Below, one piece after another: positions 17,441 to 25,799 of a stretch of 64,000 nucleotides of DNA. Position 1 is the first letter of the stretch; each line of letters starts with the position of its first letter. The DNA lies in the NCBI GenBank assembly GCA_024639935.1, contig JAHEFZ010000002.1:185484-249483 (forward strand), written 5' to 3'. The notes beneath the pieces were generated by a model, which worked only from the letters and a program-made list of their open reading frames with translations, was not told the DNA's origin and ran no database searches. The stretch comes from Microbacteriaceae bacterium (GTDB taxonomy: Bacteria > Actinomycetota > Actinomycetes > Actinomycetales > Microbacteriaceae). The position numbers and the translations under genes are program-made.

Positions 17441-18544
17441 CTAAATGTCGGTACGAAAGTTTTCCGCCACGGCGCGCGCCCGAGACGCAGTGTCAACGAC
17501 GTCTGTTCCCGTGGCGGTGACGTGGCCAACCTTGCGACCGGAACGAGGTTCTTTACCGTAGTTGTGAAGTTTGACATCGCTGGATTGGGTCAATCTGCTG
17601 TACCTCCCAGTGTCCATCGCGCCAAACACATTCACCATGACGGCCCACGGATGTCGAGAGACCGTTGAGCCGAGTGGCACGTCGCAAATTGCGCGAAGGT
17701 GTTGTTCGAATTGCGACGTCACGCTACCCTCTATGGTCACGTGGCCCGAATTGTGCGGTCGCATCGCCAGTTCGTTCACGAGAAGACGACCGTCAGTCGT
17801 TTCGAACAACTCGACCGCCAGGACGCCCGTGACCCCCAGGTCGATGGCGATCTGTCGACCCAGTTCCGCGGCGTCCGCAAGTATGCGCCCCCCGTCGGTT
17901 GGTGCGGGAAGGATCACTTCGGCGCACACGCCGTTCGCTTGTGTCGTTTCAACGACGGGCCAGACGGCCGTTTCCCCGCTGGGGCGACGGGCGACAAGCT
18001 GGGCAAGTTCTCGCGAGAAATCCACCATCTCTTCCATGAGAACGGGGCCCTGATTCAGCCATGTGGTGACCTGGTCGGCGCCCGTGACAACCGCGACTCC
18101 CTTACCGTCGTATCCGCCGCGTGGCGCTTTCACAACGATGCGACCCCCATTGGCATCGAGGAAACGCGTGACGTCAGCCATTGTTTCCGCGACTCCCCAG
18201 ACAGGAAGTGGGTGCCCCAATTCGTCAAGGAGGCGCCGCATCACGATTTTGTCCTGAGCCACTGCTAGCGCTGCGGAACTCGGTCTCACCGCGACACCCG
18301 CCTCTTCCAGGGCCACGATGATTTCGGTTGGCACGTGCTCGTGGTCAAACGTAATCACGTCGACGTCGCGGGCGAACGCGAGGACTGTCTCAAGGTCCCG
18401 AAAGTCCCCCACCGACGTGGCGCGATCGCGGGCGGACGAATCGCTCGTTTCCGCGAGAACTCTGAGTTCGAGGCCGAGTTCGATGGCGGGACCAATCATC
18501 ATGCGGGCGAGTTGACCTCCGCCGATGACGCCGATAACTCGCAC
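17441..18544 (-). CDS. purK: N5-carboxyaminoimidazole ribonucleotide synthase
   Basis: 367 residues, ATP-grasp fold. Joins bicarbonate to AIR using ATP. Signatures: IGVIGGGQLARMM at the N-terminus, VKAPRGGYDGKGV (ATP-grasp loop), LAVELFETTDGRLLVNELAMRPHNSGH near the metal site. The start GTG at 18542-18544 has AAGGAG four bases upstream. A TAGGCT box lies across the stop codon of the upstream birA gene. It leads purK-purE-LCP. Confidence 0.95.
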   Translation of the reverse strand: MRVIGVIGGGQLARMMIGPAIELGLELRVLAETSDSSARDRATSVGDFRDLETVLAFARDVDVITFDHEHVPTEIIVALEEAGVAVRPSSAALAVAQDKIVMRRLLDELGHPLPVWGVAETMADVTRFLDANGGRIVVKAPRGGYDGKGVAVVTGADQVTTWLNQGPVLMEEMVDFSRELAQLVARRPSGETAVWPVVETTQANGVCAEVILPAPTDGGRILADAAELGRQIAIDLGVTGVLAVELFETTDGRLLVNELAMRPHNSGHVTIEGSVTSQFEQHLRAICDVPLGSTVSRHPWAVMVNVFGAMDTGRYSRLTQSSDVKLHNYGKEPRSGRKVGHVTATGTDVVDTASRARAVAENFRTDI

Positions 18545-18576
18545 GGAACTCCTTGTGATGGGATGAGGACGGTTTC

Positions 18577-18582
18577 AGCCTA
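18577..18582 (-). promoter_or_regulatory. -10 box TAGGCT for purK operon, overlapping birA stop
   Basis: On the minus strand TAGGCT begins with the TAG stop codon of birA. It would give a leader of about 26 bases that contains AAGGAG before purK. Confidence 0.5.
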
Positions 18583-19314
18583 CCGAACCAACTCGTCGCC
18601 CCCGAGGCGAAGGTGAGTGACATCGCCCGCCACGAATTCCGCAGGGCCATTCACGGTGTCGACAATCAGAGAACCCGTCGACCCGATCCCCGTAACGCGA
18701 CCAGTGACGAATCGGCCGTCCGGCAATTCAATTCGAACCTGTTGTCCGACGGTTTCGATAGCAGTGTGAAGTTCACCCAACAGAGTGTCCTCGTCCAGGT
18801 TATGCGCGCGGTGGGCCACCGACTCGGCGAGCGCCGTCACGATTGATTCGACGGGGATGACGATACCTTCCGTTGCCAGTGACGTCACGGTGGCGGCAGG
18901 AATGCCGGCGGGGACGCCCGTCAGATTGACACCGATTCCAATGGCTAATCGATCCGCGTCAAGCGATTCGATCAGAATCCCGGCCACCTTACGACTGCCG
19001 ACGAGAACGTCGTTGGGCCATTTAATCGACACTCGAACACCGATCGGGGCTTGCGTGGCGATGATTTCCGCCACCCCCACGGCAACACTCAGCGGTAACA
19101 GTGTCAACCGGGCGGGTGAGCCCAACGAAGTGCGGGAGACAACGACCGTCATCGCGACGCCGGCTCCGGGCTCCATCGACCACACGCGATCCATTCGTCC
19201 TCGTCCGGCGGTCTGATTCGTTGTTACGATCACATCTCCGTGTCCGAAATCGGCGGATCGAGCGGTGCGGTTGGTCGATTCAACCTCGTCAATCCAGCGA
19301 ATCACCGCGACCAC
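18580..19314 (-). CDS. birA: Biotin--[acetyl-CoA-carboxylase] ligase
   Basis: 244 residues. Attaches biotin to the carboxylase alpha chain encoded at 23128-24897. Catalytic core only: ESTNRTARS, then NQTAGRGRMDRVW (biotinyl-AMP loop GRGR), and SIKWPNDVLVGSRKVAGIL with the key Lys. There is no N-terminal DNA-binding domain, so it is a ligase without repressor function. The GTG start overlaps the accE stop by one base (TAGTG). Placement right behind accD-accE fits its substrate. Confidence 0.93.
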   Translation of the reverse strand: MVAVIRWIDEVESTNRTARSADFGHGDVIVTTNQTAGRGRMDRVWSMEPGAGVAMTVVVSRTSLGSPARLTLLPLSVAVGVAEIIATQAPIGVRVSIKWPNDVLVGSRKVAGILIESLDADRLAIGIGVNLTGVPAGIPAATVTSLATEGIVIPVESIVTALAESVAHRAHNLDEDTLLGELHTAIETVGQQVRIELPDGRFVTGRVTGIGSTGSLIVDTVNGPAEFVAGDVTHLRLGGDELVR

Positions 19315-19535
19315 TAGCGCAGCGGGTTCGACCAGGAGAGGCCGGCAATCGACTCACGCGGTGCGCGTGCGTCCCGAGTCCAGCCATCGACCCCGTTATC
19401 CTCTTCGACCGCTCCGCCTTCGCGCAGCATGCCCGCCACGACGGCGATGACGGCGGCTTCCTGCTCGGCGGTGGGTGAGCCCCCCAGGATCTGAATCTGG
19501 GTGAGGGGGTCGCGTTCCGGTGCCGATTCGTCCAT
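19314..19535 (-). CDS. accE: Acyl-CoA carboxylase epsilon subunit
   Basis: 73 residues, the small epsilon chain found only in actinobacterial acyl-CoA carboxylases. The family core ILGGSPTAEQEAAVIAVV lies at residues 17-34, and the C-terminus is Trp-containing (GWTRDARAP and LSWSNP). It stabilises the alpha/beta complex. The start overlaps the accD stop by one base (TAATG) and the stop overlaps birA by one base. Confidence 0.9.
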   Translation of the reverse strand: MDESAPERDPLTQIQILGGSPTAEQEAAVIAVVAGMLREGGAVEEDNGVDGWTRDARAPRESIAGLSWSNPLR

Positions 19536-21133
19536 TAGAGCGGGATATTCCCATGCTTCTTGGCCGGCATGCTCGCTCGCTTTGTCCCGAGCGCGCGCAT
19601 CGAACGGATAATGGCGATTCGTGTCATGTGTGGGTAAATGACGTTATCGATCTCGCCACGCTCGGCCGCGAGGAACGGGCTCGCAACACTTTCGGTGTAG
19701 TCGCTCGCTAGTTTCGCCCGCAACGCTGCGACGTCATCTCCTTTGTCTTCGGCCTCCTTGATTTCGGCGCGGTACAAGATGTTCACGGCACCCTGACCCC
19801 CCATGACGGCGAGCTCCGCGGTGGGCCACGCCATGTTGATGTCAGCGCCAAGATGCTTCGACCCCATCACGATGTAGGCACCCCCGTACGCCTTGCGCGT
19901 GATCACGGTAATGAGCGGAACGGTCGCTTCGGAATAGGCGTAGAGAAGTTTCGCGCCACGCCGAATGACACCCTGCCACTCTTGGTCGGTTCCCGGTAAG
20001 AAACCTGGAACGTCGACGAGAGTGATGATGGGCAACCCAAACGCATCGCAAAAACGCACGAACCGCGCAGCCTTTTCGCTGGCATCGATGTTCAGTGTCC
20101 CCGCCATTTCCTTTGGCTGGTTAGCGATAACGCCGACCGGTTTTCCTTCTACGCGAGCAAAACCGATGATGATGTTGGGCGCGAACAACGGTTGCACTTC
20201 GAGGAATGAATCCTCGTCAACGGACTTCGCAATGACGTCGAGCATGTCATATGGCTGGTTCGCACTGTCCGGAATAATCGAATCGAGTTCTTTGTCCGCT
20301 TCGGTAGGAGTCTCCGAGACCACCGAGGCGTAAAGAGGATGTTCGGCGAGGTTGTTTTGTGGGAGATAGGCGAGAACCGAACGAACATAGTCAAATGCGT
20401 CAGGTTCGTCACTCGCAAGATAATGCGAAACTCCCGTGCGAACCGAGTGTGTCGCAGCACCGCCGAGTTCTTCCATTCCGACGTCTTCGCCTGTGACGGC
20501 TTTGATGACGTCCGGTCCCGTGACGAACATTTGGCTCGTTTTGTCGACCATGACAACGAAGTCAGTGAGCGCGGGCGAATACACCGCACCACCGGCCGCA
20601 GGACCACAGATAATCGAGAATTGAGGGATTACGCCACTGGACTGAGTGTTGAGCCTGAAGATTTCTCCGTATTTTCCCAGAGCCGTCACGCCTTCTTGGA
20701 TTCGAGCCCCTCCCGAATCGAGAATCCCGATGAGGGGAACGCCGGCTTTCAGTGCGTATTCCATGAGCTTGACGATCTTTGCACCGGCGGCTTCGCCGAG
20801 CGAACCGCCAAAAACACTGAAGTCTTGGCTGAAGATAGCGACCTCGCGACCGTGGATGCGCCCGACGCCGATAATGACGGCATCGCGATCGGGACGCTTT
20901 CCCGAGTCGCCGAACGAGTCGCCACGGGAACGGACAAACTTGTCTATCTCAGTAAAGCCGGTACCGGGGTCAACAAGTTGCATGATGCGTGACATCGCCG
21001 AATTCTTGCCCTTGGCTTTTTGTTTTTCCGCCGCGGCGGATTGCGCTTCATCGAGTCGCTTGAGTCGCGCGGCAAAATCTGCAATCCTCGCCGCCGTCGT
21101 CGCTGGTTGGGGGGTCGGTGTCTTCTCGGTCAC
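19535..21133 (-). CDS. accD: Acyl-CoA carboxylase beta subunit (carboxyltransferase)
   Basis: 532 residues. Transfers the carboxyl group from biotin to acetyl- or propionyl-CoA. The N-terminal half has [17 protein letters not shown] and the oxyanion sequence [25 protein letters not shown] follows; the C-terminal half has [15 protein letters not shown] and [14 protein letters not shown]. This is the AccD5-like class. Whether acetyl- or propionyl-CoA is preferred cannot be told here. The GTG start is leaderless, six bases after TAAGGT. It leads accD-accE-birA; the alpha chain is separately transcribed at 23128. Confidence 0.93.
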   Translation of the reverse strand: MTEKTPTPQPATTAARIADFAARLKRLDEAQSAAAEKQKAKGKNSAMSRIMQLVDPGTGFTEIDKFVRSRGDSFGDSGKRPDRDAVIIGVGRIHGREVAIFSQDFSVFGGSLGEAAGAKIVKLMEYALKAGVPLIGILDSGGARIQEGVTALGKYGEIFRLNTQSSGVIPQFSIICGPAAGGAVYSPALTDFVVMVDKTSQMFVTGPDVIKAVTGEDVGMEELGGAATHSVRTGVSHYLASDEPDAFDYVRSVLAYLPQNNLAEHPLYASVVSETPTEADKELDSIIPDSANQPYDMLDVIAKSVDEDSFLEVQPLFAPNIIIGFARVEGKPVGVIANQPKEMAGTLNIDASEKAARFVRFCDAFGLPIITLVDVPGFLPGTDQEWQGVIRRGAKLLYAYSEATVPLITVITRKAYGGAYIVMGSKHLGADINMAWPTAELAVMGGQGAVNILYRAEIKEAEDKGDDVAALRAKLASDYTESVASPFLAAERGEIDNVIYPHMTRIAIIRSMRALGTKRASMPAKKHGNIPL

Positions 21134-21139
21134 ATATTT

Positions 21140-21145
21140 ACCTTA
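21140..21145 (-). promoter_or_regulatory. -10 box TAAGGT for leaderless accD
   Basis: On the minus strand TAAGGT lies six bases before the GTG of accD, and no ribosome site is seen. Confidence 0.5.
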
Positions 21146-21168
21146 GCGAGAGTGCGTTCTCGCGGCAC

Positions 21169-22434
21169 CTATCCCCGCAGTTTCCCGTCCTTAAGGAATG
21201 TCACGATGGTTTCGACGTGGTGCGTGTGCGGGAACAAATCGAGGGCTCGGAGACGCGTTGGGTGGTATCCGTGTTCCCGCGCAAACGCGATGTCCCGTGA
21301 CAGTGCCACCGGGTCGCACGCGACGTAGACGATTTGGGCGGGGGCGATTCGACCGAGAGCAGCCATAACGTCGCGGCCCGCGCCGGATCGCGGAGGATCG
21401 AGAACCACGGTTCCCGCTGCGAGTCGCGATCGCTCTCCACTGGTCGCTCGCTGCTCGAGTCCGCGCAGCCATTTCTCAACCGTTCCGGTCTCGGCAAACG
21501 CCCCGACCCACTCACTGAGATTCTCACCGGCGTGTTCGGTTGCGCGTTCGTTCGATTCGACACTCGTGACTCGAGTCGACGGTCCACCAAAGTCAGCTAG
21601 CGCCACGGCGAACAACCCGACACCGCCATACAGGTCAAGATTGAGTGCCGTTGCGTCAAAAAAATCGGGATCGATTGCGGCGCGAACCTCGGCGGTCAAG
21701 GTGGTTGCCGCTTCGCGGTGAACCTGCCAGAACCCGTTATCGTCCACCCTGAATTCGCGATTACCGACGCGCTCTCGAATGACCGTCGGCTTTTGTTCGC
21801 CGACGATAAGCCGCGCGTCACCCATGGACGGCGACAGTACGTCCACCGAACCGGCGGTTCCATAGTTTTCCGAGAGTGGGGCAATGAGATTAATTCCCTC
21901 CGTTGCCAGAGGGAGTGATGAGACGACGATGATGTCGTGTGATCGTCGAGCGCGCGGACCGATCTGGCCTTGGTCGTTGACGTGCAACCGAACGCGCGTG
22001 CGCCAACCCAATCCGTTTCGGTCGTCGTCACCGGGAAGCGGTTCCACCCGGTCAAGCAACAAGCTGATTTCCGACGCATCGAGTTTTCCGAATCTAGCGA
22101 GCGCATCCTTCAGAACATCGCGCTTGAGCTCACGTTGGTGTGCAAGGACAATGTGCCCGAAGTCCGCTCCACCGACTCGCGCATGACTCGGGCGCTCGAT
22201 CCCTGCTTCGAGCCACACGTGCGGAACACGATGCGGGCTCGAGGTTCCGATTCCGATCGCGTCGGCTCGCCAAAAACTCGCCTTGGAATCGTCGGTGACC
22301 CGCGCGGTCACTGTCTCACCGGGGATCGCATCGCTCACGAAAATCACGCGCCCATCGAGTCGTCCGACAGCGAAGCCGCCGTGCGCAATTCCGGTTACCG
22401 TCAGTTCGATGTCTGTTCCTATTGCGTCACCCAT
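21169..22434 (-). CDS. Class I SAM-dependent RNA (uracil-5) methyltransferase, RumA/TrmA family
   Basis: 421 residues: an N-terminal TRAM RNA-binding domain (to about residue 60), a central domain, and a C-terminal Rossmann methyltransferase. Motifs: LNLDLYGGVGLFAVALA (SAM site), TVVLDPPRSGAG, and VYVACDPVALSRDI with the catalytic Cys. Where RumA has a four-Cys iron-sulfur cluster, this protein reads PSHARVGGADFGHI, with no cysteines. Leaderless ATG at 22432-22434, six bases after TAGGCT. It diverges from maf. The target uridine (23S rRNA or tRNA) is not known from sequence. Confidence 0.88.
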   Translation of the reverse strand: MGDAIGTDIELTVTGIAHGGFAVGRLDGRVIFVSDAIPGETVTARVTDDSKASFWRADAIGIGTSSPHRVPHVWLEAGIERPSHARVGGADFGHIVLAHQRELKRDVLKDALARFGKLDASEISLLLDRVEPLPGDDDRNGLGWRTRVRLHVNDQGQIGPRARRSHDIIVVSSLPLATEGINLIAPLSENYGTAGSVDVLSPSMGDARLIVGEQKPTVIRERVGNREFRVDDNGFWQVHREAATTLTAEVRAAIDPDFFDATALNLDLYGGVGLFAVALADFGGPSTRVTSVESNERATEHAGENLSEWVGAFAETGTVEKWLRGLEQRATSGERSRLAAGTVVLDPPRSGAGRDVMAALGRIAPAQIVYVACDPVALSRDIAFAREHGYHPTRLRALDLFPHTHHVETIVTFLKDGKLRG

Positions 22435-22440
22435 TTGTCC

Positions 22441-22446
22441 AGCCTA
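22441..22446 (-). promoter_or_regulatory. -10 box TAGGCT for leaderless RNA methyltransferase gene
   Basis: On the minus strand TAGGCT lies six bases before the ATG at 22434. It is ten bases from the maf box on the other strand. Confidence 0.6.
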
Positions 22447-22455
22447 TGGTCAGGG

Positions 22456-22461
22456 TAGTGT
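22456..22461 (+). promoter_or_regulatory. -10 box TAGTGT for leaderless maf
   Basis: TAGTGT lies six bases before the GTG at 22468, with no ribosome site. Confidence 0.5.
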
Positions 22462-22467
22462 CGGGCT

Positions 22468-23085
22468 GTGCGTCTCGTTCTCGCTTCGACATCACCGGCT
22501 CGCCTGGCGACTCTTCGCGCTGCCGGGGTTGAGCCATTGACGATTTCCCCCGGTGTGGATGAGGACGCCGTCGCCGTCGCGGCGGGACCGCAAACGCCGG
22601 CCGAGATGGTGGAACTTCTGGCGCGCACGAAGGCGGAGGCCGTTGCCAAATCTCACGGCCCGACAATTGACGGGCTCATTCTCGGTGGTGATTCTGCGTT
22701 CGTTATTGACGGAATCATCCACGGAAAGCCCCACAGTCCTGAGGTCGCCCGTGAGCGATGGCTGCGTCAACGCGGCCGAACAGGCGTGCTTTATTCCGGC
22801 CACTGGCTCATCGATCACCGCGGCGGGACACATCACGGCGGAAAAGGCATCGTGACGCACGCTGATGTAACATTCGCCGACATTACGGAGGACGAGATCG
22901 ATGCGTACATCGCGACGGGGGAACCGCTTCACGTTGCTGGCGCGTTTACCATTGACTCGCTCGGAGGACCCTTTATCGAGTCCATCGTCGGCGACCCACA
23001 CACTGTCGTCGGATTGTCATTACCTGCCCTGAGAAATCTCGTCCGCTCATTCGGAATCGACTGGACCGACATGTGGAACCGCTAA
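22468..23085 (+). CDS. maf: Maf-family nucleoside triphosphate pyrophosphatase
   Basis: 205 residues. Maf proteins hydrolyse non-canonical or modified nucleotides (dTTP, UTP, m7GTP classes). Motifs: RLVLASTSPARLATLRAAGV at the N-terminus (phosphate loop), LILGGDSAFVIDG with the catalytic Asp, HGKPHSPEVARERW, and YIATGEPLHVAGAFTIDSLG. The GTG start is leaderless. It lies just upstream of the carboxylase alpha gene, as in mycobacteria (Rv3282). The substrate class is not assigned. Confidence 0.9.
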   Translation: MRLVLASTSPARLATLRAAGVEPLTISPGVDEDAVAVAAGPQTPAEMVELLARTKAEAVAKSHGPTIDGLILGGDSAFVIDGIIHGKPHSPEVARERWLRQRGRTGVLYSGHWLIDHRGGTHHGGKGIVTHADVTFADITEDEIDAYIATGEPLHVAGAFTIDSLGGPFIESIVGDPHTVVGLSLPALRNLVRSFGIDWTDMWNR

Positions 23086-23114
23086 CTGAGCGCGACAGGG
23101 GGCGTGTCGAGCAA

Positions 23115-23120
23115 TAGGCT
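23115..23120 (+). promoter_or_regulatory. -10 box TAGGCT for leaderless carboxylase alpha gene
   Basis: TAGGCT lies seven bases before the ATG at 23128. This sets the start eight codons inside the longest open frame, whose first GTG is at 23104. Confidence 0.6.
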
Positions 23121-23127
23121 AAAGAAC

Positions 23128-24897
23128 ATGTCCGCACGAATTACCAAGGTCCTCATCGCCAACCGTGGAGAAATTGCCGTTCGCGTAATTCGCGCCGCCA
23201 AAGACGCGGGCATCGCTACTGTCGCTGTCTATGCGAATCAAGACATAAATTCTCAACACGTCAAATTGGCGGACGAGGCGATCAGTCTTGATGGCACCAC
23301 GAGTGCGGACACCTATCTCGTGATTGCAAAGATCCTCGCGGCGGCAAAACGCACCAGCGCGAACGCGATTCATCCCGGCTATGGTTTCCTCGCGGAGAAC
23401 GCAGACTTTGCGCGAGCGGTGACGGACGCCGGGATTATCTGGATCGGACCAACGCCCGAGGCTATCGAGCGGCTAGGGGACAAGGTGAGCGCTCGCCACG
23501 TCGCAGAGAAGGTCGGTGCTCCGCTTGCGCCGGGGACGCTGAACCCTGTCGAGACCGCGCAAGAGGTTCTCGACTTCGTTGATGTCCACGGACTCCCCGT
23601 CGCAATCAAGGCGGCGTTCGGTGGTGGTGGTCGAGGACTCAAGGTTGCGCGCACTCGAGAAGAAATCCCCGAACAATTCGAGTCCGCCACTCGCGAAGCC
23701 ATCGCAGCGTTCGGGCGCGGTGAATGTTTCGTCGAAAAGTATCTCGACAAACCCCGTCACGTCGAGACGCAGTGTCTGGCCGACCACAAGGGCAACGTGG
23801 TTGTCGTTTCGACCCGTGACTGCTCTCTGCAACGTCGCCACCAAAAACTCGTCGAAGAGGCGCCCGCACCATTCCTCACGGATGCCCAGCGGGACTTGTT
23901 GTATTCGGCGTCGAAGAACATCTTGAAAGAAGTGGGCTATGTCGGCGCGGGCACCTGTGAATTTTTGATTGGAGCCGACGGAACGGTCACGTTCCTCGAA
24001 GTCAACACTCGCCTTCAAGTCGAACACCCCGTGTCGGAAGAAGTTACCGGTCTCGACCTGGTTCGTGAGCAGTTCAGAATCGCCGAGGGTGGGCTGGTCG
24101 ATTATCCGGACCCCGTGATCACCGGGCACTCAATTGAATTCCGCATCAACGGAGAAGATGCCGGGGCGAACTTCCGTCCCACCCCCGGGCCGGTCAAAGC
24201 ACTTCGCCTTCCCGGCGGTCCGGGCATCCGCGTCGATTCGGGAGTAGTCGCAGGTGACGTCATCTCGGGGTCGTTCGACTCGTTGCTCGCCAAACTTGTT
24301 GTCACTGGAATCGACCGCAAGGACGCGTTGTCCAAGGCCCGCCGCGCGTTGAGCGAGTTCCAGGTCGTCGGTCTTCCGACGGTACTTCCGTTCCACCAAC
24401 TCGTGGTCAACGACCCAGCGTTCGCTCCCGACGGAGACGAACCATTTTCTATCTACACGAGTTGGATCGAGACGGAGTTCAACAACACCGTCCCTGAGTA
24501 CGCCGGAACGATCGGCGCTGGCGAAGCGACCGACACCCGCCACGAAGTTGTGGTCGAAGTCGATGGCAAACGACTCGCGGTCTCGGTTCCCGACTCCCTC
24601 TTGCCGACCTCGGCTCGAATTCACAAGCCGCTCGCCCCCGTGCGTTCCAAAACGGCGCATGCATCTGCTGGAGGCGGAAACGATGTCGCGTCGCCGATGC
24701 AGGCGACGGTCGTCAAGGTCGAGGTCGCACCGGGCGATGCTGTTATCAAGGGCCAAACCGTCGTCGTACTTGAAGCAATGAAGATGGAGCAAGCAATCGC
24801 GGCTCCTCGTGACGGTGTCATCGCCAAAGTGAGCGCCGAAGTCGGTACAACGGTCAAGGCGGGTCACGTTTTGCTCTCGCTCGAAAAGAGCGCCTAA
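23128..24897 (+). CDS. accA: Acetyl-/propionyl-CoA carboxylase alpha subunit (biotin carboxylase + BCCP)
   Basis: 589 residues. The N-terminal biotin carboxylase (to about 450) carries [35 protein letters not shown], the Gly-rich ATP-grasp loop [13 protein letters not shown], and [18 protein letters not shown]. The C-terminal BCCP domain carries VLEAMKMEQ; Lys552 is the biotin site, modified by BirA. The ATG at 23128 is chosen because TAGGCT lies seven bases upstream and the family starts at this point. It works with accD and accE. A single alpha chain in this region suggests it could serve more than one beta subunit, as AccA3 does in mycobacteria. Confidence 0.94.
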   Translation: MSARITKVLIANRGEIAVRVIRAAKDAGIATVAVYANQDINSQHVKLADEAISLDGTTSADTYLVIAKILAAAKRTSANAIHPGYGFLAENADFARAVTDAGIIWIGPTPEAIERLGDKVSARHVAEKVGAPLAPGTLNPVETAQEVLDFVDVHGLPVAIKAAFGGGGRGLKVARTREEIPEQFESATREAIAAFGRGECFVEKYLDKPRHVETQCLADHKGNVVVVSTRDCSLQRRHQKLVEEAPAPFLTDAQRDLLYSASKNILKEVGYVGAGTCEFLIGADGTVTFLEVNTRLQVEHPVSEEVTGLDLVREQFRIAEGGLVDYPDPVITGHSIEFRINGEDAGANFRPTPGPVKALRLPGGPGIRVDSGVVAGDVISGSFDSLLAKLVVTGIDRKDALSKARRALSEFQVVGLPTVLPFHQLVVNDPAFAPDGDEPFSIYTSWIETEFNNTVPEYAGTIGAGEATDTRHEVVVEVDGKRLAVSVPDSLLPTSARIHKPLAPVRSKTAHASAGGGNDVASPMQATVVKVEVAPGDAVIKGQTVVVLEAMKMEQAIAAPRDGVIAKVSAEVGTTVKAGHVLLSLEKSA

Positions 24898-24943
24898 AAC
24901 CCTTTCCCGTCGTTCGGCCCGCTGATACCGCGTGACCGAGTTC

Positions 24944-24949
24944 TAGAAT
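24944..24949 (+). promoter_or_regulatory. -10 box TAGAAT for leaderless pnp
   Basis: TAGAAT lies seven bases before the ATG at 24957. An upstream ATG at 24948 overlaps the box and is unlikely to be used. Confidence 0.6.
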
Positions 24950-24956
24950 GGGAAGC

Positions 24957-25796
24957 ATGATGCACAGTGGCACACATCCTCTTGATGATCGCGCGATAGA
25001 CCCGAAGGAAGTGGCACGTGAGGCCGCCACCCAAATCGCAAAAAAGACAGGTGTCGCCAAGCACGACATTGCGCTCACTCTCGGCAGTGGTTGGGGGAAA
25101 GCGGCTGACCTTATCGGCGAAACGGTCGCCGAATTCCCTGCAACGGAGATTACGGGATTCTCAAAACCCGCGGTCGAAGGGCACGTCGGAACGATTCGTT
25201 CGATTCGAACGGCGTCCGGTGCTCACGCCCTCGTCATCGGTGCACGCACTCACTTTTACGAGGACCACGGCGTTCGTCGCGTCGTACACTCGGTTCGGAC
25301 CGCCGCCGCGACCGGCGCGAAAATCATGGTGTTGACCAACGGAGCCGGTGGTTTAAAGGAGTCGTGGGTGCCCGGAACTCCCGTGTTGATCAGTGACCAC
25401 ATCAACCTCACTGCCTCGTCACCTCTGGAAGGGGCGACGTTCATTGATTTGACCGATTTGTATTCGTCCCGACTTCGCGAGATCGCTCGAGGCGTCAAGC
25501 CCGACTTGGACGACGGCGTTTACGTTCAGTTTCGCGGCCCACATTATGAAACCCCCGCCGAAGTTCAGATGGCGGGACGGATGGGCGGACACATCGTCGG
25601 AATGTCGACTGCGCTCGAGGCCATTGCTGCCCGAGAGGCGGGGATGGAAGTACTCGGATTTTCGCTCATCACCAATCTTGCGGCGGGGCTCGGAGAACCA
25701 CTCAGTCACGCCGAGGTGATTTCAGCCGGCAAGGAAGCTGAGCCCGTGATGTCAGCGTTGCTCGCGAACGTCGTCGCCGCCCTCGTCACGGCCTGA
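24957..25796 (+). CDS. Purine-nucleoside phosphorylase
   Basis: 279 residues from ATG 24957 (a second ATG follows directly). Splits inosine or guanosine to base plus ribose-1-phosphate. Trimeric PNP class: LTLGSGWGKAAD (phosphate loop), VEGHVGTIRSI, THFYEDHG, LTNGAGGL, VQFRGPHYETPAEVQ and FSLITNLAAG. It sits three bases before the phosphosugar mutase, which can pass ribose-1-phosphate on. The pair corresponds to deoD-pmmB (Rv3307-Rv3308) in M. tuberculosis. Leaderless start behind TAGAAT. Confidence 0.93.
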   Translation: MMHSGTHPLDDRAIDPKEVAREAATQIAKKTGVAKHDIALTLGSGWGKAADLIGETVAEFPATEITGFSKPAVEGHVGTIRSIRTASGAHALVIGARTHFYEDHGVRRVVHSVRTAAATGAKIMVLTNGAGGLKESWVPGTPVLISDHINLTASSPLEGATFIDLTDLYSSRLREIARGVKPDLDDGVYVQFRGPHYETPAEVQMAGRMGGHIVGMSTALEAIAAREAGMEVLGFSLITNLAAGLGEPLSHAEVISAGKEAEPVMSALLANVVAALVTA

Positions 25797-25799
25797 GCA

